Assembly (NCBI RefSeq): GCF_907165205.1
Contig: NC_058191.1
Coordinates: 43,494,943 to 43,558,942 of the forward strand
Source of the DNA: Coccinella septempunctata
Taxonomy: Eukaryota; Arthropoda; Insecta; Coleoptera; Coccinellidae
DNA length: 64,000 nt
Direction of reading: 5' to 3'
Each line of letters opens with the position of its first letter. Within the stretch, counting starts at the first letter, position 1. This document shows positions 1-13,500 of this stretch, in pieces. The notes beneath the pieces were generated by a model. It was not told where the DNA came from and made no database searches. It saw only the letters and a program-made list of their open reading frames with translations. The translations under genes and the position numbers were made by a program.

Positions 1-575
1 TTCCGCGTCTTTTCTCTTTAATTTTTTTTCGTAGAGTGGACAGTAATGTCGAATAGTAATATCCGGTTATTGTTCTACACTTATCCAAAAAATCAATCAT
101 GATTACTCCATGGCAATCCCAGAAAACCGAAGCAAGAACTTTTCCAGCAGATTTTTGGACACGAAACTTCTTAGGTCTTGGAGAACCAGAGTGTCGCCAT
201 TCCATAGATTGTTGCTTTGTTTCTGGATCGTAGAAATGTACCCAAGTCTCATCCATAGTAACAATTTGGTTTAAGAAGTCTACATCGTTTTCAAATCGAG
301 CACAGATCGAACGCGATGTTTCTACCCTTGCACGCTTTTGGTCAACATTCAAACATTTGGGCATCCATTTTGCAGCAATTTTTCTCATGTCCAAATTGAC
401 GTGAACTATATGATGAACGCGTTCGTATGAGATATTCAGTGCTTCAGATATCCGTTTTAGCCCAATTCGACGGTCTGATAAAATCATGTCTTGAACTGCA
501 TCGATATTTTCGGGGATTGACACAGAAACTGGCCTTTCAAATAGGTCATCATCTTCAATGGAAATTTTACCAAAT
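1..575 (-). pseudogene. mariner transposase fragment, runs off window edge
   Basis: Read on the minus strand from about 575 to 1, this is an open frame of Tc1/mariner-type transposase. It starts in the second helix-turn-helix region (GKISIEDDD, then PENIDAVQDMILSDRRIGLKRISEALNIS split over the linker). It continues through the first catalytic-aspartate motif (TMDETWVHFYDPETKQQS) to WDCHGVIMIDFL near the window edge. The first HTH is missing: above about 575 the homology to the sister copy at 63.0 kb stops abruptly, so the copy is 5' truncated. The second and third catalytic Asp motifs would lie outside the window. No stop is seen inside the visible part. It is nearly identical to the copy at 63,026-63,430 over the shared stretch, which suggests a fairly recent family. 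Confidence 0.85.
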
Positions 576-1624
576 CTCATTTCCAAAAAATCATTGTCCT
601 TGGAAACTCCTCGTCATTCCACATTTCAAACAAAAACTTGATGCCTGCTCATTTCGGCAAGAGGCGCATTAAAATACCGTAGACGCAGGCCATAAAGTTC
701 GATTCAATTCTTAGCGGGGTACTGGTGGTGGTGGATGAGCATTGTCAAGGTCCGAAATAAACGAATTACCGGACTGGTTGACCTTAAGACACTCCGAATG
801 CGATGTGACGCGACAATTCACGTTTTAAAGAACCAACACGCGGTTTTGGCGCCCGTTTTTTACACGGTAGGTATTCATTTGGCGACAGGGGAATTTTTTC
901 GAAGCAGTTAACTATACGTTAACTAAAAAGAGTTTCCGAAAAAGAGTTTAAACGGAATGGGATCTAAAAATATTCATCTTGTCGATTGTGTTAGGAGCTA
1001 TTTAATATCAAGATCAAGTGAAAATCAACGTTGAAACGTCAGTGGTTCATAGATATTGGGGTGTTCGCTTAGTACAACAACAATCACTTCTATCCCACAA
1101 ATGACAAATAAGAATGGAGGTTGGAAACCACAGTTTCCAACAATTGATCCATAACATTTAAGGGTTAATCACATTCCACCCTGTTTGAATAGATTGATTC
1201 AGGTAGTACCTACTCACATCCACTGAAGTATCTTCAGCTGAGAGGATACCAATCAGCAAAGCTGATAGAATAAACCGCAGAAATGGTGTTGAAATCCTCT
1301 CGTCCTTTGGGTATAATACGAAGTGATTTATACATATTTGCAATCATCTTTAATCAGTCGTTTTGAACGTCACCCCAACCATGACCAACCATTCTGTCTG
1401 AAGGGCATACAGTAGCCCCCCAATTCGTTTCGGTTGTATCCGAAGATAAATAAGGACTTTTTCTGACTTTCTATCTGCACCAGAGCGAATTGCATCATTA
1501 ACAGCCAGGGCCGGATTGAGACTTCGCAAGAAATTTGGCAGTGTATAGGTAAGTTAAGTTATCACGCTAGTATGACCAACCACAGATATCATTATATGAT
1601 AATTGAACCAATAATCAGCAGCTA
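576..1624. other. intergenic, no gene seen
   Basis: I see no convincing coding region, splice structure or RNA gene here. The short open frames on both strands have no recognisable motif. Confidence 0.5.
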
Positions 1625-1659
1625 ATGGTGGTTCTAAAGGTGAACTTTCTACACGCGTA

Positions 1660-1990
1660 TCTGCCAGAAAGTGGTAGATCTAAATGTGATACATATTCTG
1701 GAAGAAAAACGCTTTCTACCTGCGCTCTCTACCCGCGCTTTTTACCTGCGCTTTCTACTAGAATATCTTTCAGAAAAATCATCACAGATCGGAAAGTGAT
1801 ACACATTTCAAAAGAGCAACTCTTCTAGTTGAAAATCTGAGAACAACAGCGATCTCGAAGCAAACGTTTGATCTCGACGAGTTTTTAACTGACCCCATCT
1901 TTTTGGGAATTTTTCGAGGGTCACCTCTAGAGTAGAATATCTTCCAGAAAAATCATCACAGCTGGGAAAGTGATACACATTCCTTGCCAC
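1660..1990. repeat. dispersed 173-bp satellite monomer next to a short GC minisatellite
   Basis: Positions 1719-1756 hold about three imperfect 11-12 bp units of the type ctaccYgcgcttt. They run directly into about 1.4 copies of the monomer that forms the array at 45.0-46.0 kb. Shared blocks are tagaatatctttccagaaaa, gtgatacacatt, ctcgaagcaa and cccatctttttgggaat. The tagaat anchor recurs at 1759 and 1933, a spacing of 174 bp that matches the 172-177 bp period of the array. This is an isolated outlier of that satellite. Confidence 0.8.
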
Positions 1991-2000
1991 AAAGTTTTTT

Positions 2001-4060
2001 ATCTTTGCGAATCTTAGAGGAGTGAAGTTTACATTGAATAAGAATTTCTCTCAAGTCTCCCTGGAAAAATTCGCAAGTCAAGGGATATTTCGTTGAAATT
2101 TCCAGTTGTTTGGATTGTGACAGTTTGATTACCCTATGACGTGTAAATCTCGAGAGGAAATAGGGAACCACTACTTTTCATAGTGAAATATAACAATGCT
2201 CAAGCTTCCGTGAAACGATAACAACCGAAATGATTTGTTTTCACGATAAACAAAACGATATCTTCATTCTTTCATTGTTCCATAAAATATTCATAGACTG
2301 CTCGTATTGAATTTTAAAATACGTTGGGCACATGGAGGAAGTGTCGAGATCTATCGACCGTCAAGTCTTCCAAATTGGGCTACAACGCTCTTTCTATATG
2401 CAGGGCTATTTGGTAGATCGGTATCTTTTGTTCTGTCAACCTGACCAGGTCCTGTTGAAGAAAGAAGGGCCCAGCCTTGGTCACGCTTCGGGACTGCAGA
2501 CAGATTGTTTTGATATGGCGCACACAGTTTTCCCACAGGTGTGTCGTGTAGTCGGAAACCGACTCATTTATGCGATTTACGGATGATGGCCTTAGTTTCG
2601 TGTGAACTGTAACAAAATATAATGCCCCTGGGTAACGGATTTTTTTATCTGATGCGTTGCAAACCGATACCCGTAAGAATTATCTTCGAATGCAGCCAAC
2701 TCTCGTTCGTTTCTGGTCTTGTAATAAACCATTTATGATCTCTGAAATCGAACCCCAAAAAAGAACCCTGAGCTTTTCAGCCTACCTTTTAAGACATATT
2801 TATTCACACGAATTTATAAATTTTCACAATTCGGCATTAAATTTGTATGGCACTATAAAAAAATATTCAAATTCAACTTTTTATCAACCACTTTTCACCA
2901 TTTTGTCATTTCACGATATCCATTATATTTCTCTGACTTCTGATTGTCAAAAATAAAGCATAATTATGGAAATACTTGATGCACTTATGTCAATGCCTTG
3001 GAGTAATTAATCATACGTTGCAGTCGAAGGACAAATATGTACATAAACAACTCTTTTTACTTATCTGCAGTTCGTAACATAATCACCAATTATCGCATTT
3101 CGACACTGAGTGTTATTTGTGATTGGATAATGAATAATTTGCATTTCTGTAAACAAAAATAATCGTTTTGTCTCACAATTAATTTGCATCATGATTTTCT
3201 GCACAACCTTTGACTTTTGTGTTATTACGACAATTAACAAAAATAATACTTTTCATCACAGGTTTTTTACACCACGTTACAATTTCCATTCAAATTGAAG
3301 TGTTTCAGAATAAAGAGCTGATCGTAAAGGGTGTGAAGACATGTTCTAATAATGCTTTGTACTTTGTTTCTTTCAGTATATTCCAAATAGCTTCATAGAT
3401 TATACTCCAAGTTATACATCAGTATTATACCAGTGTTTTTTCCCAAAATGCAAATTACTTTCAAAATCTTCAAGTCTTTATAAAAACTTTTCTTCGTAAA
3501 ATAACCCCGAGGATCAGCACCTTATTCTGAAACACCCTGTAAGTCTGAAGTTCCACAAGAGGAAGTTTTGAAGTTCCTATTCTTTAACCACTATTTAAAA
3601 GTCATCACTTGTTCATTTAACGTGATTTATAGGTTTTGAAGTTGTAACAAGTAAACAATATTACGAGAGCTGATTGTTGTCAAATGCTGGGTGAGTATGT
3701 GTGAGAAAAGTTTTACACAAACTCTGGATGAATTGAAACTGTTGTTTTGAGAACTCGTTGAGGGATTCTTTCAATGAATGCTTCAGTAAAGGACCTTTCT
3801 GTGTGTTGTAGTACCTAATTGGATAATATATTAGGAGGCGTAAACAAAAACCATCATTATTTAAAAAAATTGTAGAGCTGATTCCTTGTCCAAACAAACG
3901 TTGATGTTTTCTGAGATATGGAGTGTCAGAAATGGCAATTTCACTCCTGAGAATGAGGTTTACGGTTTCAAATTTTCATGTTGCGAAAAGTTAGGGTACT
4001 TAGTACCCCTAAAACAAATCACAATTGGAGGATGATATAGTTTTTATTAATATGGAAAGG
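2001..4060. other. intergenic, no gene seen
   Basis: AT-rich sequence. Open frames such as 2332-2586 have no recognisable domain, no repeat support and no splice context. I see nothing that can be called. Confidence 0.5.
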
Positions 4061-4064
4061 CTTC

Positions 4065-4250
4065 TTAAGTGTTGAAAAATCTCTGGGCAGCGTAAATCTT
4101 CGATTTCAGGTGATCCCATAGGAAAAAGTCCAATGGGGCCAGATCTGGTGATCCAGGTGGTCACTCAATATGCCCCCTTCATTTAATACAGACGTGATGA
4201 ACATTTTCACGATACTCGATGATTGTTGTGCGTGAAACTCCAGATACATC
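4065..4250 (-). pseudogene. DDE transposase remnant (Tc1/mariner superfamily C-terminus)
   Basis: On the minus strand near 4160-4065 the translation reads PPGSPDLAPLDFFLWDHLKS then KIYAAQRFF before a stop. This is the characteristic region around the third catalytic Asp in Tc1/mariner-superfamily transposases (SPDL.P.D.F.W..LK). Just upstream (4250-4200) is a short in-frame scrap, SGVSRTTIIEYRENVHHV, resembling an N-terminal DNA-binding segment. The middle of the protein is therefore deleted, and stops interrupt the join. It is a different family from the mariner copies at the window ends. Confidence 0.55.
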
Positions 4251-4261
4251 GGACTATTTCC

Positions 4262-5509
4262 TAGTGCTAAAGCTAGGATCCATTGCTATATGACCTAAGA
4301 CAGCCACGTCCGTCGCTTCGTCTCTTTTATGCTCCCTCTTTTTGTTTCTTCATGAAATATTTTTGCCCTGTATTATGTCGGACTGTATCGATATAAATTT
4401 TATGTTAAGCTGTATGTTTACCACTTCATTTCTGACGCTGTGGTTTAGCGCTACAACCACAAAAGCTCAATCAATAAATATTTTTGTCTTTAGATCTTCT
4501 GGAAAGGTAATAATTGATTTGGATCACAGAGGTAGTTTGATAATAGAACTGACTAATTTTTTTCAGTTTCTTTTCTATCCTGTTCTTTCTTCTTTCTTTT
4601 TTCCTTTGTCTTCAACTCTTCTTCGAATCCATGTGATATTTTATTTAGGAGTAACGGAAGGGGATGAAAATGAAACCACAATAATACTATAACAAAAAGA
4701 AGCAAGCTCTTGCTTCTCGATATATTTTACTTCTTTACAACAAATTTACATTTCTTTCAAACACATTAACAATTGATGCTTATCTGGTTTGTTTGTGATT
4801 CCCACGTGACAAACGTCCGTGGAAAATGTGATGTCCAGAAAAACATCAAGCATTCATGTCTATAATTTATAAAAATATTTTGAGATCATTTTCTAATACA
4901 TCACAGGTGTTATACAATATATATTATGTATCTTATCATCTCAAAATCATTTCCAGTTTTTTCGCGACCCCCAACGGAAAGGGAAACGTCCAAGACTGGC
5001 AGGGGTAAAATTCGAATCGATAAAAAATCAAATGCAATATAATTTGTCGCAGTCTTCGACGCTTCCTCCGTCCGCGGGGCGACCACGAAGAAATCCAACC
5101 AATATGATGTACAAAATAAATCTTTAAAGTCAATTTGTGCATGGAGCCCTTTCAATCGGAATTTTAAATCGTAAGAAACTGACGATGAGAGAATCGGGAG
5201 CTGCCAAAAGGCAAATTTTGGATGATGTTCTTTGTACTTTAAACATTCTTTGGGCTTATTGAGAAATCTTTTGTTGATGGGTGAGAGAAGCAATGTGATA
5301 TTCCGGGCGTCTAATAGTCTGTCTTATCAGCAAGCGAAATCTTCGTTAAATAGCACATTTTGCAGACAATTATAATAGGAGGATACTTGCAACTTATAGT
5401 CCAATTGAGGCCTTAAAAATCGAAGATTTGAGTAGATGTGAATTGAAATATTGTTCACTCACGTTTATATTCGGAATGACGTCGAGAAATGAGAATGAAC
5501 AAACATATA
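4262..5509. other. intergenic, no gene seen
   Basis: A 127-codon minus-strand open frame (5293-4910) exists but has no recognisable domain, signal or family motif. A short GC-richer patch at about 4960-5100 is unexplained. Confidence 0.4.
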
Positions 5510-6600
5510 ACATTTTTAATTTTACGCAAATTATAATTTTTCAAGAATGAGTTCGAATGTCAAAATTATAATCTGCATAAAATCAATACCTTGTAGTGAT
5601 AATTTTCCAAGAAGTAATTCAGATGTCGAAATAATAATTTAAATGAAATAAATACTAAAAATAATTTTGTGCAAATTATTATTTCCATAATTTTTCAAGA
5701 ATTTGCTCGAATGCCACAATTATAATTTGGGTAAAATCAATACTAAAATGTATCAATCTTTCAATAGAAAAATTACCATTTTTTATTTCATATTTTTTGG
5801 AGATGTGGAATAATAAATTGATACTTTATAGCATTAATTTTGCGCCAATAATTTTTTTTATATTTTTTAAAGAATTTTTTCGAATGGCAAATTGATAAAT
5901 TGCGTAAAATTGATACTTTTTAATATAAATTTCACGTAAATTATTATCTTGGCTTTGGAAAATAATATTTAAAAAAGTGGCAATTGATTTTATGCAAATT
6001 ATAATTTTTTCATATTTTTGCATGCAACAAGTTCGAATCAAAAAATGATAATTTGGATAAAATTAATACTACAAAGTATTAAATATTTCTCATGAAAATT
6101 GCAATTTTTTTTTCATATTTGTTTCGAGATTCAAACTATTATCTAGCGAAAATTAATTAATTAAGTATTGATTTTACGCAAATTATCTTTTGTGTTTATA
6201 TTTTCTCAAGGTTTAGATGTGTGATATTAATTTCACACAAATAATTATTTTTTTAATATTTCTCGAGAATTATTTCGAATAGTGAAAAAATATTTCTACG
6301 CAAATTATTAATAGGGAGCCGAAAAAAATATTTTAAAAAATGACAATATTCAAATTTAATCAGTAGTATTGATTTCACGCAGATAATAATTTTTTCAAGA
6401 ATAAGTTCGAATAAAAAAATGATAATTCGAAAAAAATTATTTTTCATGAAAATTAACATTTTTTTTATATTTGTTTCGGGATTCAAAATAATAACTAGCG
6501 TAAAATTAATACTAAAAAGTATTAATAAAAAAATAATTGATAATTTGTTATATAAATTTTACGCAAATTATTATTTTTTTAATATTATTTCCTGTTGTCA
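5510..6600. repeat. AT-rich degenerate tandem repeat
   Basis: A block of very high AT content built from irregular, diverged units. A recurring core reads roughly caagaa...gttcgaatg...aattataattt...gtaaaatcaatac, at about 5540, 5695, 5870, 6010 and 6395. It alternates with gcaaattattattttt segments. Spacing is about 145-220 bp and not constant. It lies just beyond the predicted 3' end of CKI-1. Confidence 0.7.
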
Positions 6601-6794
6601 TTCCGAAAATATTCAAAATCACAAAGACCCCAATTTTCGCCTTCATCGAGTCTCGACTCAACTAAACTAAAGATCACAATGCACAGCATCCCTACCTGAG
6701 TTTACTTATCAATCTCAAAAAATCGTAACCTACGCCTAATTTTTCACCAATTATTCCTCGAATACTATTGCAAGAAACGAAAGCAAATGACTTT

Positions 6795-7463
6795 TCTTCC
6801 AATGGACAAATATATTTATTTTTTTCAATATACAAATTGCACTTTACTGAGGGGGTGTTATTTACAAGAGTGCATTTTATATACAATTTTATACAGGGTA
6901 GCTCCCAAATAACGACGCGACCTCGAACCGCAAATAATTTAATTTTTTTTCGCGAATATACCCGGGGATCATTTCTTGGGAGCTACGAAATAAATAAATC
7001 GGAAATTGCAAACCAATTACAAGTCGATATAATACTCCGTAGACAATTCCTCTCACGATATTTACATAATTCGAAATTAATCAATTCTTTCCCTTGGAAG
7101 AAACGTTGGAAATGGAAGAAATAAGCCGGAAACCTGGAAGTATCAGCAGCATCCGGCCCGTCAGCAGAAAAAACTGTTACAGACAAATTGACCACCAACA
7201 AATTCAGAATTTCAGGAGATCAAACGAAAGGAGTTCCTTCGAAAAAAAATAAATACATAGTCTAAATAAATGAAATCAAGACCAACAAAAATAGTACTTA
7301 CTGTACAAACTTAAAATTAATAAAAAATTTTCATTCATGAAACAAAACTTAAATTGTACTCTTAACATACGAAAGAATCATTATTATATTAAATTTTCTT
7401 GGAGATCTATATTTTGTAACAAGTGTTTTCAGGAGTCCTAGTCCTTTGATATTGTGTTGTCGC
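6795..7463 (-). other. dap: predicted 3' UTR of dacapo-like gene CKI-1
   Basis: This is the stretch downstream of the exon 2 stop on the minus strand, ending just past an AATAAA signal (plus-strand tttatt at 6815-6820). It carries two UGUAAAUA Pumilio-type motifs (7059-7066 and 6859-6866), an AU-rich nonamer-like ATTTATTTA (7263-7271), and an 11-bp inverted repeat, gtagctcccaa / ttgggagctac, at 6898-6908 and 6976-6986. The 3' end is inferred; only the sequence signals are seen. Confidence 0.5.
6815..6820 (-). terminator. dap: polyadenylation signal AATAAA for CKI-1 (candidate)
   Basis: Canonical AATAAA on the minus strand about 645 nt below the exon 2 stop. It is the first one I find downstream of that stop on this strand. 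Confidence 0.5.
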
Positions 7464-7570
7464 TTAACTCGTCAGCTCGTCGGCCATCCTCGGTATTTTG
7501 GTCGGTCTGCCCCCCGTCTTGCTCTTCTTGGGCATCTCCAGACCGGAGCTCTTTTTGAACTGCATGAAAT
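7464..7570 (-). CDS. dap: CKI-1 coding exon 2 (PIP-box tail)
   Basis: This short exon was found by searching for the missing half of the PIP box. On the minus strand a T-rich tract and gcag precede AT TTC ATG. Joined to the final G of exon 1 this gives GAT = D, so the tail starts D F M Q F K K. It then has a Lys/Arg-rich region with PKKSKTGGRP and TKIPRMADELTS and ends at TAA (7466-7464). The reading frame is open over all 34 codons. The basic tail could serve as a nuclear localisation signal and supplies the +4 Lys of the degron. Confidence 0.9.
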
Positions 7571-10500
7571 CTGCAAAAAAAATTTAGGTAAGCAATCAAT
7601 CGGTCGAGATAAGTTGAGTAATTTTTACGACGTGAATAATCGAAAAGCAATCCATAAAAATATGACCTATATATGTTTTTCGGCCGAAGAGACATCAAAA
7701 CAAATTATCGTTTGGAAGCGGGTTAAATTGAGAGATAAGGATGAGATTGGACGATTCGTCAAGTCTAAACACGTACGCTGTTTGTTCCATTGACAGAGTA
7801 GATTTGTGGTACGAAAGACGGGTATAATAATGAGAGATGATTGATGGAATTGACCCAGTTCGGATTGCTCCAGCAGCAGCGTTTCTATCACTATCATTCG
7901 GTACATAATATCTAGTAGGCTGGTTGTAAGACATTTCGATTTTCAGGTATCAGGTAACTTAGAACAAAAAAGTCCCTGCGTTTTTTCTTTAGGATGCAAC
8001 GCTTTTGAGTAAAAAATTTGAACCTATTATTCAAAAAATACTCGAGTAGATGAATCGAACAATGAATATTATTATACAAAAAGGTTTTCAGTTTCTCATT
8101 GTTTTATACTTTTTTACAGGGTGTCCCAAATTCGATGTTCACTCGAAAACTAGAATAGCTAGAGCGAAACCGATGACATATTTCCGATTTCTTTTTTAGA
8201 GAAACAAGGAATGGTGAAAACCGTAGCCTTCTACGATCTTTCGTTTTTGGGTTATCAGCAAAACATGAGATTTTGACGATTTTGAAAAATTCTCATAACT
8301 TTTTTGTCTCTGAAGTTAGAGATCTGAAACTTGAACCTTCTCAGGCACCTTTTTACGTAGAATCTGTTCTAGATTTCGAATTATTAGGCAAACTTTGTTT
8401 TTAACGCAAACTATTATTGAGTTTGTTATTTCTGAATTGGAAAAAGATAGTTTATCAGTGGATTCTACGTATTAAAGTGCCTGTAGAAGGTGCAAGTTTC
8501 AGATCTGTAACTTCGAAGACAAAAATGTTATTAAAAATGTTATTAGAATCGTATAAATCTCAATTTTTGCCAATAACTCAAGAACGAAGGATCATAGCAG
8601 GCTACGGTTTTCACCATTCTTTTTTGCTATGAAAAAAAGCTAGGAAACGTGTCATCAGTTTTGCTCTAAACTCTTCTAGTTTCCGCAATTCCCTCAGTGG
8701 ATATCGAATTTGGGACACCCTATCTATACATTTTCGCTATCGCTCCTACATAATACGCCATAGAAATACAGCCCGTTTTTCTTTATTATTAAACTGAGCT
8801 ATAAGAAGTAATACCGAAAAAATTGGGCTTCTAAAAATCCAAAAATTTTAAGATTTTTAATTTTTTTTCGGTATGTTTCGTACATTTGAATTCTCGATTG
8901 AAATGATGAACCAATAGATGCGAAATTCTTCGGTTACACAAATTTCCATCGATCGTTAACAAGACTCTTTTCTTACGTCCGTTTCAATCACGGTACAAAA
9001 GTTTCCCTCGACGGGAACCAGAAAAAAAAATTATACCCCGATTCTATGCCGATTTTTTATTTCCCAACAGGCCGGAAAATCGTCGAATGGACCACCTGTG
9101 CCCTAGGAAACTCTTTAATTACCGAATTCCCATGGCCCTAAATGGATTCGCGTGGTACTCGTTTCCTACTAGGGTTGCGACCCCCCCCTGGTCGCGGAAC
9201 GAGGGGGGGTGGTTATAAAGGATCAGCGTGTGAGAAAATCGACGATCCGTGTTAATTCGACGCCGACGGCTCGCATCCGGTCGCGCCCGGCGTCGCCGAC
9301 GTGGGACCGGGGGCGAGAATGTTCGCTTGGTCGGTTCGCGTTTCCGGCTACGCCCTGTATAAGAGATAGCACCGTTTATAATGGGTCGAGATGCTTTCTC
9401 TACGGTTGAAAATTGGGTCAATTTTTGCCTGAGTCAAGTGACCTAAACCTACGCCACCCAAAACCTGAAGCATGTCATAGTTTGTTACATTTTTATAACA
9501 ATTCTTTACACTTGCCCATTTAGAAGAACTTCAACACGATGCTATGTAAAAGGAATGAAAGGGAAAGGGAAAACACTACCCAAAATTTCAATATAGATAC
9601 CATTAGGTAAATGGTACACTGTCGTTAGGTCCCTGGTCGGATTTTTTTCAGTGTTTCTCTCCAGATTTATTCGTAGACCTTAACCTGGAAAGAAACCATC
9701 CCTGATCTGACAAAATCAACCATTCTGATGAAGTCAAGTTGCTATCAAACTCCTACGTCATCGACTCAAAGCTGAGAATGCCGAAATACCACCAACACCA
9801 AGGTCTCTTCAGCCTGGGTACCAGGTCACTCTGGAATCAAAAGAAACGAGAAGAAAGGGAACGCAAAGTCCACTCACTAACCTTGCTGTGGTACAGGAAA
9901 ATGCACCCCATAGGAAAAAGTTTCTCGAGAATTGGGAAAACTAAAAGAGAAACACTGTGGAGGAAGCTTCCAGGTGTAGATCATTCCAAAAAGTTACCTT
10001 GGGATTGTGAAACTGCGAGATCCAAGAAGTATTTAGATCTGGGTAAAAAGTTAAGCCTCCTCACTGGCTTCTTCTCGGTTTAAGAAGCAAATGATGAGAA
10101 TGAGGTTGCCAGAAACTGACGAGTGTAGATTCTGTGGGAAGAGAAGGAAAAGTCTTCTAAAGTCTTGGACGAGAAAATTAGAGAAGGAATGATGACTCAG
10201 CATCATTGAAGTCCTCTCAGATATTGGAGTTCATTGGAACTCTGGAGCTCTTACCAAACAGCCTGAGAAAGAACCTACACTAAACTCGGAAAGAACAATT
10301 GTAACAAAATTCGGACTTGGTGTGATAAAAATGTAACAAATTTCCGCATGCTATTTGGCAAGATATTTTCTAATCAACATCGATTAACAAGAAACTCATT
10401 AGATAGTCCTGAAATTTACACAAACAATGAATGCACAATCCGACAGGGTACAAATGAAAAAAAGCCATCTAAAACGTATTGACAACGATTTAGAACGCAT

Positions 10501-13500
10501 CATATTCAATCTAGAAACCCGCATGAAGAAGAAGAAAAAGGAGGTCCCGATGAATTGACCCGTTAAATGCGAGGTTAAAACCTACAGCGATTGTAGGATG
10601 ATGTGTCACTTGCGGTAATGTTATGGTTTAAGGCCGTTGACACCACCATAACCATGCCTGAATATTAAAGCAGATGTTTTTATAACCGACCGCTGTTTGT
10701 CAACAACTCCCGAGTTATACGTGCATCAATTTAGACGACGTCTTCTTGTACCAAAAATTAATGACGTACAAATACGTAACTGAAATAAGATAATCAGAAT
10801 GTGGATGGAGCATTGTTTTAGCGTTCTAGGACAAAGCTTCGCGATAAAAACCGAACCTTGGAAGGGGGTTCCGAAAAGGAGATCGCCATTCAGAGTTCCT
10901 CGAACGGAAAAGCTCCAGAGATGAAAGGATTCTGGGTCACGCAGCAAGTTAAACAACATCGGCAGTGATGAATAATAATAGTAATAAAGGGACAAAGAAG
11001 GCAACGCGTTTCTAGCCGAACACGTGTCGCGAGGAGCACAATCATTTAGGCGAACCTTCCCTTTGCCCCCCCCAACAGCGAGAGCATGGACCGTTTTTCT
11101 CACGATGATAGGGAGAGACGATCGGACACTGGACGTTCACGTGGTACCGGCCAGGCCTTTGTGTCCGACGGAGATGATCCAGGATGGATACGCCTTGTTC
11201 TATAGTTCCAGTTGTTTACCGAGTGTTTAGAATGGTTGAAGAATAGTCCTTTTTTCTCTACAACGATAATCACCATCGTCTTAGTCGAGGAAACGACGAA
11301 ACTTTGAGAGAACGAAGTTTTAATACAAGGTACACCCTGTATAGGGACGAACTAGCATCGGATCAAACTCGACATCTGGCGGTAACAATTCGCGATCTTG
11401 AACTTTTCGCCGATATCAATTGACCCTTCTGTTGTACGTCCCAGGCGTCGGATCTAGTCTTGCAGCGGAGACTTGACTCCCATATAAACGGTGCACGTTT
11501 TTAATTAGCCGATATGTTGCTCGCGAATACCATCGCGCTCGTGATTTATCGACCGGTAGCACGCCGGCGTTACCTACGGGCGCGTTCTCCGTTTTTTCTA
11601 CCGATGGTTTATTATATGGTCCCGGTTTATGACGGACGATCGCCAAGATTATATGGGTTCGTTTTGCGCCCATGTCAGATGGTGAATGGAAGACGGTCAT
11701 TGCGCGTTCGACGAAGCAAAGTAGAAAGAAGATTTAACAATGATTTTTCATACGATGTGTAGGTACAGACAGAATCAGAATAAGGCTGACCGGCCACCGA
11801 ATGCGAAATTGAGCGTTTTCAATGCTAATTTAAGTGGGAGCGCCTAGCAAAGTAGCGTAGCAAATGATATGGCACATACACGACAAAAGCGATTCATAAT
11901 TTTCAGATATCGCACATCTGAGTGAAGTTTCAGTCGATATTTTGCATCGCCTTTGTCATGTATGTGCTATATCAGTGTTACGCTACTTTGGTGGGCCCTC
12001 TCCCTAAGTGACAAGCTACGAATGGAGTGACGTAACTTGTCAATTGTCATGTAGCATTGAAAACGCTCGGCTTCTCTTAACTTCGCATTCGGTGACCGGT
12101 CAGCCTTATGCTGCTGATTTTACTCCTAACTTTATGGAAGTCTGTAACATTTTTCCACATTACCTAGATTGGATATTTAAAACATGACATATATAGGGTG
12201 AGTCTTTGAGTCTAGCTTCTTGAGGTCGAAAGAAACATTTTTTTCCTTTGCTATTTTTTTCTGAATCGGCTCGGTTTGAAAGATACAGGGTGTTGAAAAA
12301 ACCATACAAAAATGTTATTTTTAGTTTTATTTCACAAACGGTACTATCGAATGAAATGAATTTCGGAATATGGTTTTTCGTTTATTTGAAGACTCTTTTT
12401 CGAACACAAGAAATCACCCACGTCTTCCAGTTTTCTCATTATGACCATTACGTACCATAAAAATGCCAAAAATTCAAAGAACCTAACTCTTGAAATTAAG
12501 TTTAGGGATTTATAATGAATATTTGAAAGTTTTGTAAAATAAAAGTATTCTTCATATTTTCTCGTATAATGCGCTGTTTTTGAGTAATTTGATTTTTAAA
12601 AATTAAAAAGTATCTGTGATATTTGAAAAATTGGGTACTTTGGCTGAATGCAACTCTGTTTAAAAGATCCACAGATGTGTAGTGTCACAGATTTAGCCAG
12701 TTATTCTGAAGATAATTCTGTTTTTCCAGGGGTGGCACAGCTCATTATGAAAACCTAAAATGGCTGTAACTTTTTATCAGGGCCGAAACGGAAAAAATGG
12801 TATGGGAAAAAAGTGTCTCTTTTGACCTCAAGAATCTAGTTTTCGTACGAGTCAAAGACTCGCCTTGTATAATTCGATTCTGCCGACCTATACAAGCCGC
12901 TGTTTCGTTTTCAACGGCCCACTCTGTAAATAAACGTTGCTCGCTCGAGTACTTAGCCATGATTAAATGACATAGATAGGGTTAAAAAAAATTTCCACCC
13001 ATTTCGACGATAAACTGATCCTACAACAATCTTTGTTTCTTGACCCGCCTTGGCGGCCAAGATAGACGCGTCAAAAAAAAAACTTTCCGCCGAGCCAGAA
13101 AGATAACGCGTTGTCGTATCGTAGTAAAAGGCACGCGAAAAAAAAATTCGGTCGGTAGCGATAAAGATCCGCGGAACGTCGTCGTCGTCCCATCCGCCAA
13201 ACTACTTCCGTCGCCGCAAAGTGGGCCAAACTTTGACCCGAATAAACAACAACGACGCGTAGTAGTAGTAGTACTCGGCGGAGCGCAAGAAGCCGGGAGA
13301 GGAGGGAAAAAAAGGCGACCTTTATTTCGCGATGAGGCGCTGCTCGTGTCCCCCGATAAAAAGCGCCAACCTTGAGAGATCGAGCGCAAACACACACACA
13401 CATACAATTTTTACGTTCGATAAACGTTTTATTTACTACTACAGCATCCGTTAGTGACGCCGACGCGAATCGGAGTGGGGACCGGGCCTTATGTTATCGT

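Noticed and set aside
4910..5293. 127-codon minus-strand frame
   Set aside because: No recognisable family, no nearby promoter or poly(A) signal, and another frame overlaps it.
13021..13407. Overlapping 110-128 codon frames on both strands
   Set aside because: They arise from CpG-rich trinucleotide and CA runs that leave several frames open at once, with no domain and no splice signals.
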